A stretch of 64,000 nucleotides of DNA from SOJA01 sp964598485. Lineage in GTDB: Archaea > Thermoproteota > Bathyarchaeia > Bathyarchaeales > Bathycorpusculaceae. The first letter of the stretch is position 1, and each line of letters opens with the position of its first letter. The stretch covers positions 62,001 to 126,000 of the forward strand of contig CAZRCD010000004.1 in the NCBI GenBank assembly GCA_964598485.1, written 5' to 3'. Positions 52,662 to 61,763 of this stretch are shown one piece after another. The position numbers and the translations under genes are program-made. The notes beneath the pieces were generated by a model that saw nothing but the letters and a program-made list of their open reading frames with translations, had not been told where the DNA came from and did no database searches.

Positions 52662-52716
52662 GAATTAATACGATCATCGCAAGAAGCTCTGTAGTAGTCT
52701 GCAAAGTGATGCGGGA

Positions 52717-53850
52717 ATGCGCAAAAAACTTGATCTGCTTGATGTCAAAATCTTGGAAGGTTTAGGAAAATACTACCCTAGAAACATAACAGAAGTTGCA
52801 AAAAAACTAAATATGCCTAGAGGAACTCTGTTTTCGCGGATAAAAACACTGTCCTCCTCTTTTTATTTGAGATTGGTTACAAATGTTTATATTACAAACT
52901 TAGGGTTGAAGAAAGGGGTCGTTTTTGCAAAAGCAACTCCGGGCGATGAGGATCTACTCTTTAACTGCATGAAAGTCAACAAGTTTTACACGTACCTAAG
53001 CCGATGCTACGGCCCTTTTGAAGGCTGCCTTGGAATATATGCTATTCCTAAAGACCATACCACGAAGTTTGAACAGTTTGTGCAAGAGATAAAAGGACTT
53101 GGAGTAGCCTGTGAGGTGCAAATTCTTTGGTCGACTTCCTTTTATACAGTCAACCGAACAAGTAACTGGTTTGATAGTTCGTCTGAAACGTGGACTTTTC
53201 CATGGGACAAATGGGTCAAAGAGATTCAAACTGAGGGAACGGAGTTGCCGTATACACTTGTGGACCCTGAGGGCTTCCCTATAAAAGCTGATGAAACGGA
53301 CTTATTCATAATAAAGGAATTGGAGAAAGACCCAACAATCAGCTTGACTGCCATAGCCAATAAGCTGGGGACAACTTTGCAAAATGTTAGTTATCACTAT
53401 AACCTTCACGTCATCAAAAATGGACTGCTCGAGAATTTTCAAGTATTCATTTTTCCCTTCGATAGAACCACATCCGACACGTTCTTCTTTACCTTCAAAT
53501 TTGACAGCACAGGAAAAATGGCCAAATTTGTGTTGTCACTTCTCGACAAGCCATTCGTATACATAGTAGGCAAAGTGCTAGGCGAAAACACCATAATCGC
53601 CCAAGTATATCTTCCTAGGCCTGAGTTTAGAAATTTTATCGATAATTTGTTAAAGCTTATTAGAGCCGGCTTTTTGCAAAACTACCATTATGTAATTCAA
53701 GACCTACGTTTAGGTAAATGGTCAAGGGAAACAATTCCATTTGAATTTTTCAAAAATGGGTCATGGATATACGACCACAGTGAGCATGTTAGAAGTCTGC
53801 ATGACTTAGTCAACAGACTAGCTTACCATGAAGTTAAGCTGGTTCGATAG
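52717..53850 (+). CDS. Transcriptional regulator with two HTH domains
   Basis: 377 residues. The first HTH is at 5-45 (DVKILEGLGKYYPRNITEVA, LNMPRGTLFSRIKTLSSSFY), followed by a ligand-binding-like part, then a second HTH near 195-240 (LFIIKELEKDPTISLTAIAN, LGTTLQNVSYHYNLHVIKNG) and a C-terminal alpha/beta part. An Lrp/AsnC-like repeat layout, seen in many TACK archaea. ATG 52717 has a weak ribosome site. Target unknown. Confidence 0.75.
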   Translation: MRKKLDLLDVKILEGLGKYYPRNITEVAKKLNMPRGTLFSRIKTLSSSFYLRLVTNVYITNLGLKKGVVFAKATPGDEDLLFNCMKVNKFYTYLSRCYGPFEGCLGIYAIPKDHTTKFEQFVQEIKGLGVACEVQILWSTSFYTVNRTSNWFDSSSETWTFPWDKWVKEIQTEGTELPYTLVDPEGFPIKADETDLFIIKELEKDPTISLTAIANKLGTTLQNVSYHYNLHVIKNGLLENFQVFIFPFDRTTSDTFFFTFKFDSTGKMAKFVLSLLDKPFVYIVGKVLGENTIIAQVYLPRPEFRNFIDNLLKLIRAGFLQNYHYVIQDLRLGKWSRETIPFEFFKNGSWIYDHSEHVRSLHDLVNRLAYHEVKLVR

Positions 53851-53939
53851 GAGCGCACCCCGAAATCCGATGGGCTGTCTCGTTCTAGCCCTTGTTTTCT
53901 TTACGTCGAGTATGCATTAGGGTTAGTTTGAGCTTGTTT

Positions 53940-53996
53940 AGAAGTAGTAGTCCGACGCTCTAGGAAAAGCGGCAACTACTTCTGAGAGGGGCGTCG
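53940..53996 (+). ncRNA. Possible pseudoknotted RNA element
   Basis: Two crossing inverted repeats in an otherwise empty 450-base gap: AGAAGTAGT (53940-53948) pairs with ACTACTTCT (53975-53983), and CGACGCTCT (53953-53961) with GGGGCGTCG (53988-53996; six Watson-Crick pairs plus G-U). The order A-B-A'-B' is that of an H-type pseudoknot. Only pairing supports it. It lies 300 bases before the prenyl synthase gene. Confidence 0.3.
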
Positions 53997-54157
53997 CTCT
54001 ATTTTCTTCCCGTTTATCTTCATGCCTGCGGTTAGTGGCAATTATGGATTTTCGATGTTGCTTTTTGGGTATCGGAAAGTGTTGTTGTATGTTTACCTAG
54101 GGGGGTCACAACAACAATTCTAGTTGGTGCCATTAGCGCGTGCTGTATGGAGTCCAT

Positions 54158-54186
54158 AAAAAGGGGAGTTTGCGGGAGAAATCTCT
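54158..54186 (+). repeat. Dispersed GGGG..TTGCGGGAGA-type repeat, copy 5
   Basis: AAAAAGGGGAGTTTGCGGGA then GAAATCTCT. The nearest match to copy 3 (GGGGAGTTTGCGGGAGA identical). In the gap 53851-54303. Confidence 0.6.
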
Positions 54187-54303
54187 ACGACAAGCCTAAA
54201 AGAACAAATACAAATGCAGGATCTTGAAGTTATTGCTCGATAAGTTTCTCTCACAAAATCATTGTTATTAATTTTAAATAGAACTAACAACAAAAGCTAA
54301 CAC

Positions 54304-55305
54304 ATGAGCCCTAGAAAACACAAAAAAACTTCTGAAATGCTTTTAGAAAACCTCAAGAAAAGAAGCAAAAAAGGGCTTGAATTTGCAAGAAGAACTATTC
54401 TGACAGAGAAAATTGAATGCAAAAAAATACGTGAAGCATTAGAATACTATACTTCGAACTGGGAAATTTTCACTCATCTTGGATTATTTTCAATCGCTTG
54501 CGAAGCGGTGGGTGGTAACCCGGACAAAGCTGTAGAGATTCAAGCAGCCATAGCTATGATAGCAGCCGCCCTTGATGTACACGATGACATTATTGACAAA
54601 TCAGACATAAAGCATGGAAGACCAACTGTTTTTGGAAAATTTGGACATGATATGGCGCTTCTTTTGGGAAATGCATTCTTGGTGAGCGGGTTCACTCTCC
54701 TCAACAGATCAACTGCAAAATTTCCAAGAGAAAAAAGGGGGGAAATCTTTCAAACGCTCAAAAAATCACTGTTTGAACTTGGAGTTGCACATGCTTTAGA
54801 ATTAAATCTAAAGGAAAGAATTGATGTTGTAGCGGAAGAATATATGCAAATTCTGAACATGAAGGCAACAAGTGTTGAAGCAGATATGCGAATTGGGGCC
54901 ATAATCGGTGGAGGAACAAATAGTGAAGTTCAAGTTCTAACAAGGTATGGAAGAATTTTGGGGATACTGGCTACTCTGAGAGAAGAATTCATAGATATTT
55001 TTGAAATCGAAGAACTATCTCAACGCATACAAAATGAATACGTACCTATTCCAGTTTTATTCGCTATGCACGATAAGAACTCGGAGAAGAGAATACGAAA
55101 GTTGCTTGCAAGAAAACATGTAACAAACAAGGATGTTGATGAACTTCTTGACATAGTTTTCGAAGCAAAGAGTGTGAGAAAACTTAAAAAAATGATGAAT
55201 TATCTAATAGAAGAGTCTACTCATTTAATCCCAAGAATAAAAAATGTTAAAATAAGAACAATATTAGGAAAACTGGCGGTGTCCGCGTTGGAGGATTTAC
55301 AGTGA
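54304..55305 (+). CDS. Isoprenyl diphosphate synthase-like protein
   Basis: 333 aa. The first Asp-rich motif is intact (DVHDDIIDKSDIKHGRPTVF; D94, D95, D98), with the following GNAFLVSGFTLL helix. The second Asp-rich motif, normally DDxxD, reads EEFIDIFEIEEL (about residue 235), so metal binding there may be weak. Trans-prenyl synthases chain-lengthen isopentenyl units for ether lipids and quinones. Because the second motif is altered, it may be a partner or non-catalytic subunit. Follows a gap with a repeat and a possible RNA. Confidence 0.75.
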   Translation: MSPRKHKKTSEMLLENLKKRSKKGLEFARRTILTEKIECKKIREALEYYTSNWEIFTHLGLFSIACEAVGGNPDKAVEIQAAIAMIAAALDVHDDIIDKSDIKHGRPTVFGKFGHDMALLLGNAFLVSGFTLLNRSTAKFPREKRGEIFQTLKKSLFELGVAHALELNLKERIDVVAEEYMQILNMKATSVEADMRIGAIIGGGTNSEVQVLTRYGRILGILATLREEFIDIFEIEELSQRIQNEYVPIPVLFAMHDKNSEKRIRKLLARKHVTNKDVDELLDIVFEAKSVRKLKKMMNYLIEESTHLIPRIKNVKIRTILGKLAVSALEDLQ

Positions 55306-55502
55306 CGGCATTTATACAGGAAAAACTCGAACCGGAACTTTCCGTTTCTTTACCGTTTTCATCTTACCTCTCCTCTCACGATTATACTTGTACAACACAT
55401 CTACTACTTAAGTTTTGTTGTTGAACATGAATACAGAAACATTTGAACCAAGAAAATGTTTTATCTTGCAAAACCATTTTTGAGTAATAGGTCGCATTGA
55501 AA

Positions 55503-56720
55503 ATGCAGTCTGGAAACGCCCTTAAACCAAAGATCGTTTGGAAGGAATTTCTCCCAGCATTTGTTCTGGTATTTAACAGTATTACATGGTACACATTAAC
55601 GTATGCAATGTTTAGTAATTCCGTAAACGACCTGCCTGTTTCTGCGACTGAGACTTTGGTTTTCTTCATTGTCTACTACGTGGGAGTCACTTGTTCCGCC
55701 ATCTTAGGATCAATAATTTTTCCACGTGCGAGAGAAAATTGTCTTCTTCTGTGGATACTTACTGGAACCGTTATGTCAGTGCTGTCAACTACCATCGTCA
55801 ACAACAGTACATCCGTAAATATTTTGATTTCACTCTTTTTGGGAATTTCAGTTGGAATCGGTCTTCCATCGTGTTTAGCTTATTTTGCAGATGTAACGTT
55901 TGTCGAAAACCGAGGGGTTCAGGGAGGAATAATATGGAGTGCCGTTGGCTTTAGTACTCTCCTGTTTGCGTTGCCATTGAACATGCTCAATTCTGTCTTA
56001 GCCTTTCTGGCACTTGCGGTATGGAGGGGATTCGGTCTCGGTGCTTTCTTCTTTATGAAAAGTGGACGAGGAATTCGACCAACACGTAGCACCTATAGCA
56101 TTTCCTCAATCCTGAGAAGAAGAGATGTTATTCTGTATTTGGTTCCCTGGACTATGTTCTGTCTCGTGAACTTTATGGAGGCGCCAATATTGGAGAACCT
56201 CTTTGGGGGCTTCTTCCTTTTCGTTGGATTTATTGAATTCGCAATAGCAGGAATTTTTGCCTTGGTAGGAGGTGTAATGGCGGATCTTGTAGGTAGAAAG
56301 CGAGTGATAATAACTGGTTTTGTCGTGTTAGGTATCGAGTATGCTGTTCTAAGTCTTTTTTCTGGAATGCCAGTTTCTTGGTACATGTACACAGCCTTTG
56401 ATGGCATCGCTTGGGGAATGTTTGCCTCTGTTTTCTTTATGACTTTGTGGGGCGACCTTGCAGGTGCCAGTGAAAAGGAAAAATATTACCTTATGGGTGG
56501 GCTTCCTTACCTGCTTGCCGGTATCTTACCGATATTGGTTAAACCCCATATGGAAGTAATTCCGTTAGGCTTGACCTTTTCCTTGGCTAGTTTTTTCCTG
56601 TTCTTGGCTGTCATTCCTTTGATATATGCTCCTGAGACCCTGCCTGAAAAGAAAATCAAGGAAAGAGAACTCAAAAAGTACATTGAAAAGGCTAAGAAGA
56701 CTAGGGAAAAATACAAGTGA
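55503..56720 (+). CDS. MFS transporter
   Basis: About 405 aa with ten to twelve membrane segments, for example FVLVFNSITWYTLTYAMFSN, LIFCIGLPSC-like (SLFLGISVGIGLPSCLAYFA) and LPYLLAGILPILV. GVMADLVGRKRVIITGFVVL shows the conserved MFS G-x-x-x-D-x-x-G-R-K/R-R loop. Substrate unknown. TTG 55497 is an alternative start. The next frame downstream is a truncated radical SAM copy. Confidence 0.85.
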   Translation: MQSGNALKPKIVWKEFLPAFVLVFNSITWYTLTYAMFSNSVNDLPVSATETLVFFIVYYVGVTCSAILGSIIFPRARENCLLLWILTGTVMSVLSTTIVNNSTSVNILISLFLGISVGIGLPSCLAYFADVTFVENRGVQGGIIWSAVGFSTLLFALPLNMLNSVLAFLALAVWRGFGLGAFFFMKSGRGIRPTRSTYSISSILRRRDVILYLVPWTMFCLVNFMEAPILENLFGGFFLFVGFIEFAIAGIFALVGGVMADLVGRKRVIITGFVVLGIEYAVLSLFSGMPVSWYMYTAFDGIAWGMFASVFFMTLWGDLAGASEKEKYYLMGGLPYLLAGILPILVKPHMEVIPLGLTFSLASFFLFLAVIPLIYAPETLPEKKIKERELKKYIEKAKKTREKYK

Positions 56721-56766
56721 ATGTTGAAGTCATTTTCAGGTTGAGGGAAAGGTTAGGTTCTTTCAC

Positions 56767-56919
56767 GTGATATTGACAAATGAGTATAATCTTCGATGTA
56801 AGCATTGTTTTGGTGAAGCATTAATGAGCCTTATGAAGCTTTACCTGCAAGAGATATTAAGAAAAAATGCTCAAAGATACATAGAAGAAGCCAAGAAAAG
56901 TATGAAAGAAGGACTGTGA
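56767..56919 (+). pseudogene. Truncated radical SAM N-terminal fragment
   Basis: Fifty codons from GTG: VILTNEYNLRCKHCFGEALM then SLMKLYLQEILRKNAQRYIE and EAKKSMKEGL. The first 20 residues mirror the radical SAM protein at 58031 (VILTTECNLQCRYCFSEALE), and the DNA resembles it over about 75 bases, including TTCTTTCA.GTGAT. The first cluster Cys is Tyr here (E-Y-N-L), so the [4Fe-4S] site is broken. A partial tandem copy, now a remnant; its tail is Lys/Glu-rich and could still be made. Confidence 0.6.
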
Positions 56920-56926
56920 GTATTTA

Positions 56927-57913
56927 GTGAATGAAGGAGAGAAATCTACGAATGAAACTGTCGATGACGTTTTGGTCAGGGATTTCCGCAAATCCGATCT
57001 ACACGACTTATTGGAAGTCCTCCGTCTGTCTTTTGCCGAAGAATTTGAGCTAACTGGTTTTGATCCAGACCACGTGAAAAAAATGGTTGATCAAATGTTT
57101 GGAATCATCGGTAGAATCTTCCTAGGCTTCTCCAAACTATTTGGAAAGGAGCCTATTAAGTTCCTTGTGGCAGAAGTTAATAAGAGACTTGTCGGCACAA
57201 CTATAGTCAATAACCGAGGAAAAGTAGGCTACATATCGACTGTTATGGTACATCCTACTTACAGAAGAAAAGGCATAGCTAGGAAACTGATGAAGAATGC
57301 ACTCGACTATATTCAAAAGAAAAAAATGGAGAAAGCAGTTTTGCATGTAGTGTCAACAAATGTGCCAGCGAAGAGTCTGTACACTAAATTGGGCTTCAAA
57401 GAATTTGAGAAAACAATGTATTTAGTTGGTAACGTAGATTCTTTCTCACAACCTGAGAACGTTAAAGGAATTCAGATCAGAAACTTCCAGAAAAATGACC
57501 TAGATGCAGCCTATGAACTAATAAAATCTTCAGAAGACCCGAAGCATCTCGAGACCTTTAACTTCAAGAAAAACGACCTGAAAACTTCTTTTATCCAACG
57601 AGTTTTTCACTTGTCCACGGAAAATAAAATCGTTGCCCTGCATGATAACCGCATAGTTGGCTATGCTCAAGCGATTTACACAACACCCAATGAAGCTGGG
57701 CGGATTAGGAACGTCCAAGTCAATCCAGATATGAGGTCAAAAAGAATAGAAGAAATGTTGATATGTTCAGGAATGAATGAAATTAGAAAAGTTGGAACTA
57801 AAAAAGTCCAAGGGGCAGCCTCTCTTAAGAGGCCAGAATTGATCGCGGCGATGAAGAGATTGGGATTTGAGAAACATCTAGAGATGGAAGGAATGGTTCG
57901 AGAACTTCTTTAA
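56927..57913 (+). CDS. Two-domain GNAT acetyltransferase
   Basis: 328 aa from GTG. Domain 1 (about 15-165): VRDFRKSDLHDLLEVLRLSF, then ISTVMVHPTYRRKGIARKLM, the acetyl-CoA loop, and KSLYTKLGFKEFEKTMYLVG. Domain 2 (about 170-320): IQIRNFQKNDLDAAYELIKS and RIRNVQVNPDMRSKRIEEML, with a less perfect loop. Substrate unknown. It sits between the truncated and full radical SAM genes, so it may have separated two tandem copies. Confidence 0.8.
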   Translation: MNEGEKSTNETVDDVLVRDFRKSDLHDLLEVLRLSFAEEFELTGFDPDHVKKMVDQMFGIIGRIFLGFSKLFGKEPIKFLVAEVNKRLVGTTIVNNRGKVGYISTVMVHPTYRRKGIARKLMKNALDYIQKKKMEKAVLHVVSTNVPAKSLYTKLGFKEFEKTMYLVGNVDSFSQPENVKGIQIRNFQKNDLDAAYELIKSSEDPKHLETFNFKKNDLKTSFIQRVFHLSTENKIVALHDNRIVGYAQAIYTTPNEAGRIRNVQVNPDMRSKRIEEMLICSGMNEIRKVGTKKVQGAASLKRPELIAAMKRLGFEKHLEMEGMVRELL

Positions 57914-58030
57914 GCATGCCTTAAACATCGTATCGCCTTACTTTATGTTGAGAGAAGGCGAAGAAAATCTGAGAAAAATCCTTAAAAGTTTGTAGTTTCT
58001 TTCTGATAAGGAAATATAATATTCTTTCAT

Positions 58031-59140
58031 GTGATACTTACCACTGAGTGTAATCTTCAATGTAGGTATTGTTTTAGTGAGGCGTTGGAGGATGTGGATG
58101 CTGATTTTCCGGATTTTGAAGTTGATTATTGTTTGCCTAAGAGAATAAGTTATGACGTTGATTCGTTGGACAGGTTTTGTAGGCAAGACCCGGATTGTGT
58201 GTTGACTTTTTACGGTGGTGAACCACTACTTTGTATTGACCACATCAAACAAATTATGGACCATGTGAAGGTTAAACATTTCTTAATTCAAACAAACGGA
58301 CTACTTTTAAACCGTTTGGAACCTAAATATGTTAACCGTTTACACACGATCCTCATTTCCATTGATGGTGACGAAGCCTTAACAGATTTTTACAGGGGAA
58401 AAGGCACCTTCAGAAAGGTAATTGACAATCTGAAACTGATTAGGCAGAACGGCTTTAAAGGTGAATTGATTGCCAGAATGACCGTTATGGAGCAAACAGA
58501 CGTTTATAAACAAGTAAAATGGCTTCTTGACAATGATGAGTTCTCGTTTTCTTCGGTACATTGGCAACTAAACGCTGGCTTCTGGAATGATTTCGCACGG
58601 AGAGATTTTAAAGAATGGCGCGAAGAAAACTATAACCCTGGAGTCTGCAAACTTGTCAGGTTCTGGGTTGATCAAGTGGAAAATAAAGGTGAAGTTTCAA
58701 GGATTTACCCATTTCTCGGAATAGCCCGATCACTCATTTTAGACGAAAGGCAAAATCTGTTACGTTGTGGTGCAGGATGGACAAATTACGCCATACAAAC
58801 AGACGGTTACATTATTCCATGCCCAGCCATGTGGGGAATGAAAAACTATTATCTTGGACACATAAACAGCACTAACCCATTGAAGTTGAAGAAAATTTTC
58901 GTCGGCGAACCATGCACGAACTGTGACATTTTCAATATTTGTGGCGGTCGATGCTTATGTGCAAACGTAACAAAAAGATGGCCTCCAGAAGCGTATAATC
59001 TGGTGTGCAAGACTGTACGAAATCTTATAGATGCGACATCGAAAGAGATGCACAGGATAAGGAAACTCATCGAGGATGGAAAAATCAACCTAAGGGATTT
59101 TGAATTCATGAAGTATAACGGGTGTAAAATAATCCCCTAA
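58031..59140 (+). CDS. Radical SAM/SPASM protein (AF0577-like, putative peptide-modifying)
   Basis: 369 aa. Radical SAM cluster C7-x3-C11-x2-C14 in LTTECNLQCRYCFSEALEDV, then FYGGEPLLCIDHIKQIMDHV and LIQTNGLLLNRLEPKYVNRL. C-terminal SPASM-type cysteines are CGAGWTNYAIQTDGYIIPCP, then CTNCDIFNICGGRCLCANV. This fits the TIGR04084 archaeal family predicted to modify peptides. The family start usually has Phe-His before ILT; here FFH precedes the GTG with no ATG in frame, so GTG or an ATA start is used. No obvious precursor peptide gene, only a 16-codon frame at 57945. Confidence 0.82.
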   Translation: MILTTECNLQCRYCFSEALEDVDADFPDFEVDYCLPKRISYDVDSLDRFCRQDPDCVLTFYGGEPLLCIDHIKQIMDHVKVKHFLIQTNGLLLNRLEPKYVNRLHTILISIDGDEALTDFYRGKGTFRKVIDNLKLIRQNGFKGELIARMTVMEQTDVYKQVKWLLDNDEFSFSSVHWQLNAGFWNDFARRDFKEWREENYNPGVCKLVRFWVDQVENKGEVSRIYPFLGIARSLILDERQNLLRCGAGWTNYAIQTDGYIIPCPAMWGMKNYYLGHINSTNPLKLKKIFVGEPCTNCDIFNICGGRCLCANVTKRWPPEAYNLVCKTVRNLIDATSKEMHRIRKLIEDGKINLRDFEFMKYNGCKIIP

Positions 59141-59276
59141 AAAGCTGCTAATTCACATTTTCGGAATGTTCTGGCATAACAACCAACACAAATATTTTCA
59201 GGTTAGCTGTTCCTCAATCGTTCATTGAAGACAATCTTAATTTAGCTTCAGCTCCAACTCATACGCGGTGAATTGC

Positions 59277-59600
59277 ATGTCTCTAACTCTACGTGACGCC
59301 CAGCATGTTTGTTGGAAAAACTTCAGGAAAATCAACGATAAACTTGACCCTGTACGGGGTAAAGGTTGGACGCCCTTTGTTATGGTTACAGATTTGCTGG
59401 AAGAGGCTGGAGAGGTAGCCGCTGTAGTCAAAGGATTGGAAGGGTTTAAGCCTCCTGAAAAGCCTAAAACAAAGGAGATGTTAGCCACAGAGCTTTCAGA
59501 CCTGCTTTACATAATCTTTGTTTTGGCTGAACATTACGGCATAAACTTGGAAGAAGTCTTTTTACAAACGGTGAACAACTACATACTCAGATTCATATGA
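59277..59600 (+). CDS. MazG-like NTP pyrophosphohydrolase
   Basis: 107 aa from ATG 59277 with GGTGA six bases upstream. The MazG/HisE-type metal-binding motif is LLEEAGEVAAVVKGLEG, followed by ATELSDLLYIIFVLAEHYGI. Hydrolyses nucleoside triphosphates, often to clean damaged nucleotides. It follows the radical SAM gene by 136 bases and overlaps the convergent small gene by eight. Confidence 0.85.
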   Translation: MSLTLRDAQHVCWKNFRKINDKLDPVRGKGWTPFVMVTDLLEEAGEVAAVVKGLEGFKPPEKPKTKEMLATELSDLLYIIFVLAEHYGINLEEVFLQTVNNYILRFI

Positions 59601-59820
59601 CATTAAATTTTACATTCTGACACGCACACTTGATTGAAATCGCTTTTTCACCTGAACAGTACAAAGATTCGAATACGGTTGTTCTTCTAAAGCATCGCAA
59701 AAACTCGTCCGCCATTTGGCCTTTTCTAGCCTTCACAAGCTTTCCTTCACCTAATTCTAACGTGCCCCGAAACTCTAGGAGCTTCTGTTTCTGAAAAACA
59801 GCTTGAAACTGGCTTATCAA
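59593..59820 (-). CDS. Unrecognised small protein, 75 aa
   Basis: TTG start with a weak AGGT site. Sequence ISQFQAVFQKQKLLEFRGTL, then ELGEGKLVKARKGQMADEFL and IKCACQNVKFNVI. Mixed alpha/beta composition and two C-terminal cysteines. It overlaps mazG by 8 bases at its 3' end. No family identified; could be a real gene or a chance frame. Confidence 0.35.
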   Translation of the reverse strand: MISQFQAVFQKQKLLEFRGTLELGEGKLVKARKGQMADEFLRCFRRTTVFESLYCSGEKAISIKCACQNVKFNVI

Positions 59821-59951
59821 AAACCTAGAGGGGGGCTAGATCCAACGCTTGAATAACAAATCGATGGGTTTCCACAAAACCACTGTATTTTAGACTATGC
59901 AAATCTTGAGGTTTAAGGCATACCCACGCGCAACATGATGAGAAGACGCTA

Positions 59952-60212
59952 TTACAGTTTCTTGTATACTATGTCTTCTTCTCTTACCCGTTGCTCAGTC
60001 TTCAAGCCTATGCTTTGTCCAGCTTCAGCCCTCTCGATGTTTTCATGCTCAATCTGCATAGACTCAACAACTTGCTCGAAATCCGTTGTAGGTCCTTTAA
60101 TGAGTATGGTGTCGCCAACAGCCAAAGTTGCACTTAGCTCAACAACGGCAACACTGATTCTTGTGAAGAAATGGGTTATATGTCCAACCTCAACAACGTT
60201 CTCTTCACTCAA
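59952..60212 (-). CDS. EF-Tu domain 2-like beta-barrel protein
   Basis: 86 aa: VGHITHFFTRISVAVVELSA, TLAVGDTILIKGPTTDFEQV and VESMQIEHENIERAEAGQSI. This is the domain II beta-barrel of translation GTPases standing alone, as in a conserved archaeal/bacterial family also fused to U32 peptidases. Role unknown; RNA or protein binding is likely. The tRNA methylthiotransferase gene lies 47 bases downstream on the same strand. Confidence 0.8.
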   Translation of the reverse strand: MSEENVVEVGHITHFFTRISVAVVELSATLAVGDTILIKGPTTDFEQVVESMQIEHENIERAEAGQSIGLKTEQRVREEDIVYKKL

Positions 60213-60259
60213 CTACTTTCACTCCTAAAACACATAACAACGCATTAGCATAAAAATAT

Positions 60260-61555
60260 TTATTCAACTATCTTGCCCTCCAAATAAGTCCCGAATGCTT
60301 TAACATTTTTCACATGAAAAGTTTTGCCGATTAAGTCGCCAGAACCGGAATTCTTTAAAACTATTGGTTTGTAGGCGAAGTTGCGTCCAATCCAAGAGCC
60401 CGAAACTTTGCCAATTTCGTCCACAATAACTTCTCCTGTCCAGCCGACCCAACGCTGATTTCTCTCAAAGGCAACTTCTTTAGCTAGTTTTGCTGTTAGG
60501 CCGCTTCTACGCTTGATCTCTTGAGAAGATACAAAGTCTTCATGCATGTCAGCTGCGGCAGTTTTCGGCCTTGCAAAAAACTTTGAAACATTTACTATGT
60601 CTGGCTGAACATCCTCAACTAAACGTAAAGTCCTTTCAAAGGCATCTTTTGTTTCTTTGGGAAAGCCGCAAATAACATCCGTGGCTATCGTGGCCTCAGG
60701 AAACCTAGCTCTAAAAGCATTTACTATGTCTTTGAAATCCTTTACGGAATATGATCGTCGCATGCGCTTCAAAACCTTGTCGTCACCGCTTTGCACTGGC
60801 AAATGGAGAAACTTGAAGATTTTTTCGCTTTCAAAAGCTTGAATCAGGTCTTCTAGAATACTTTTTGCCAAATTTGGAGTCATCATACCGACGCGAATCT
60901 TAAAATCTCTTTTAATACTGCATAAGGCTTCAAGCAGATTCGCAAGAGTTGTGCCAATATCCTTTCCATAACATGCAGTGTCTTGCGAGGTTATCCAAAA
61001 CTCTCGCACCCCAGAAGCCAAGTCCATTTTTACTTTCTCGATAATCTCTTGAATGCTATAACTTCTCAAACGACCTCTGGCAAAAACTACACAGCAATAT
61101 GCGCATGAGCCTAAGCAGCCATGATTTATGGGAATAATGCCTATAACAGGATTTAACCTCAGTCGGGGAAGATTTAAGCTGGGTTTTGCATTCGCAGATC
61201 CTTCTAAGGCAACAACTCCCTCACCATTCAGTACACGCTTTACAACATCAACGATTTTGTCGCCTGCCACTGGACCAACAACTCCGTCAAAACGCACTTC
61301 TTTACACAATCTTTCAAAGTTTATTAGAGGCAAACATCCAGCAACAATCAATTTCTTATCTGATGGAACCCGCTTCAAAATTGCAATCATGCGATTTTCC
61401 GTTGGTCCTTTAACCGCACAAGTGTTGTATATGACTATGTCTGCAGCCTCAACAGTCTCAGCTAGTTTATGTCCAGCCTCCGCTAAACATCCAGCCAAAA
61501 CCTCTCCATCAGCCAGATTTGCCGAGCAACCGAAACTCTTAATGAAAACTTGCAT
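60260..61555 (-). CDS. Threonylcarbamoyladenosine tRNA methylthiotransferase (e-MtaB type)
   Basis: Adds a methylthio group to t6A37 in tRNA. 431 aa from ATG 61555: N-terminal UPF0004 domain (IKSFGCSANLADGEVLAGCL, IYNTCAVKGPTENRM), radical SAM cluster HGCLGSCAYCCVVFARGRLR, and a C-terminal TRAM-like RNA-binding domain (about 365-431). The architecture is that of the archaeal/eukaryotic CDKAL1 branch. A longer frame to 61702 has no ribosome site. The RHH-ftsZ pair diverges from it. Confidence 0.92.
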   Translation of the reverse strand: MQVFIKSFGCSANLADGEVLAGCLAEAGHKLAETVEAADIVIYNTCAVKGPTENRMIAILKRVPSDKKLIVAGCLPLINFERLCKEVRFDGVVGPVAGDKIVDVVKRVLNGEGVVALEGSANAKPSLNLPRLRLNPVIGIIPINHGCLGSCAYCCVVFARGRLRSYSIQEIIEKVKMDLASGVREFWITSQDTACYGKDIGTTLANLLEALCSIKRDFKIRVGMMTPNLAKSILEDLIQAFESEKIFKFLHLPVQSGDDKVLKRMRRSYSVKDFKDIVNAFRARFPEATIATDVICGFPKETKDAFERTLRLVEDVQPDIVNVSKFFARPKTAAADMHEDFVSSQEIKRRSGLTAKLAKEVAFERNQRWVGWTGEVIVDEIGKVSGSWIGRNFAYKPIVLKNSGSGDLIGKTFHVKNVKAFGTYLEGKIVE

Positions 61556-61763
61556 AGTTTTCCATCGCAGTATATTAAATGCTTCAACAACGAATAAAAA
61601 CATGTAGTTTTGTGGAAACCAGAATTTACACAAATGTGAAAGGAGACAAGGGCAAGCTTTAAGTGTACTAGAACCAGCATGATTAGAACATATTTGGTGC
61701 ATGTTACACAGAACTATAACTTCGGAAACGAATTCTGTAGCACTATTGGAGGAGGGAAATTTA

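Noticed and set aside
52529..52765. 78-codon frame starting GTG-ATG right at the GGAGGT site
   Set aside because: Ribosome site too close to the start codon and it overlaps the regulator gene; the 52539 frame is at least as likely.
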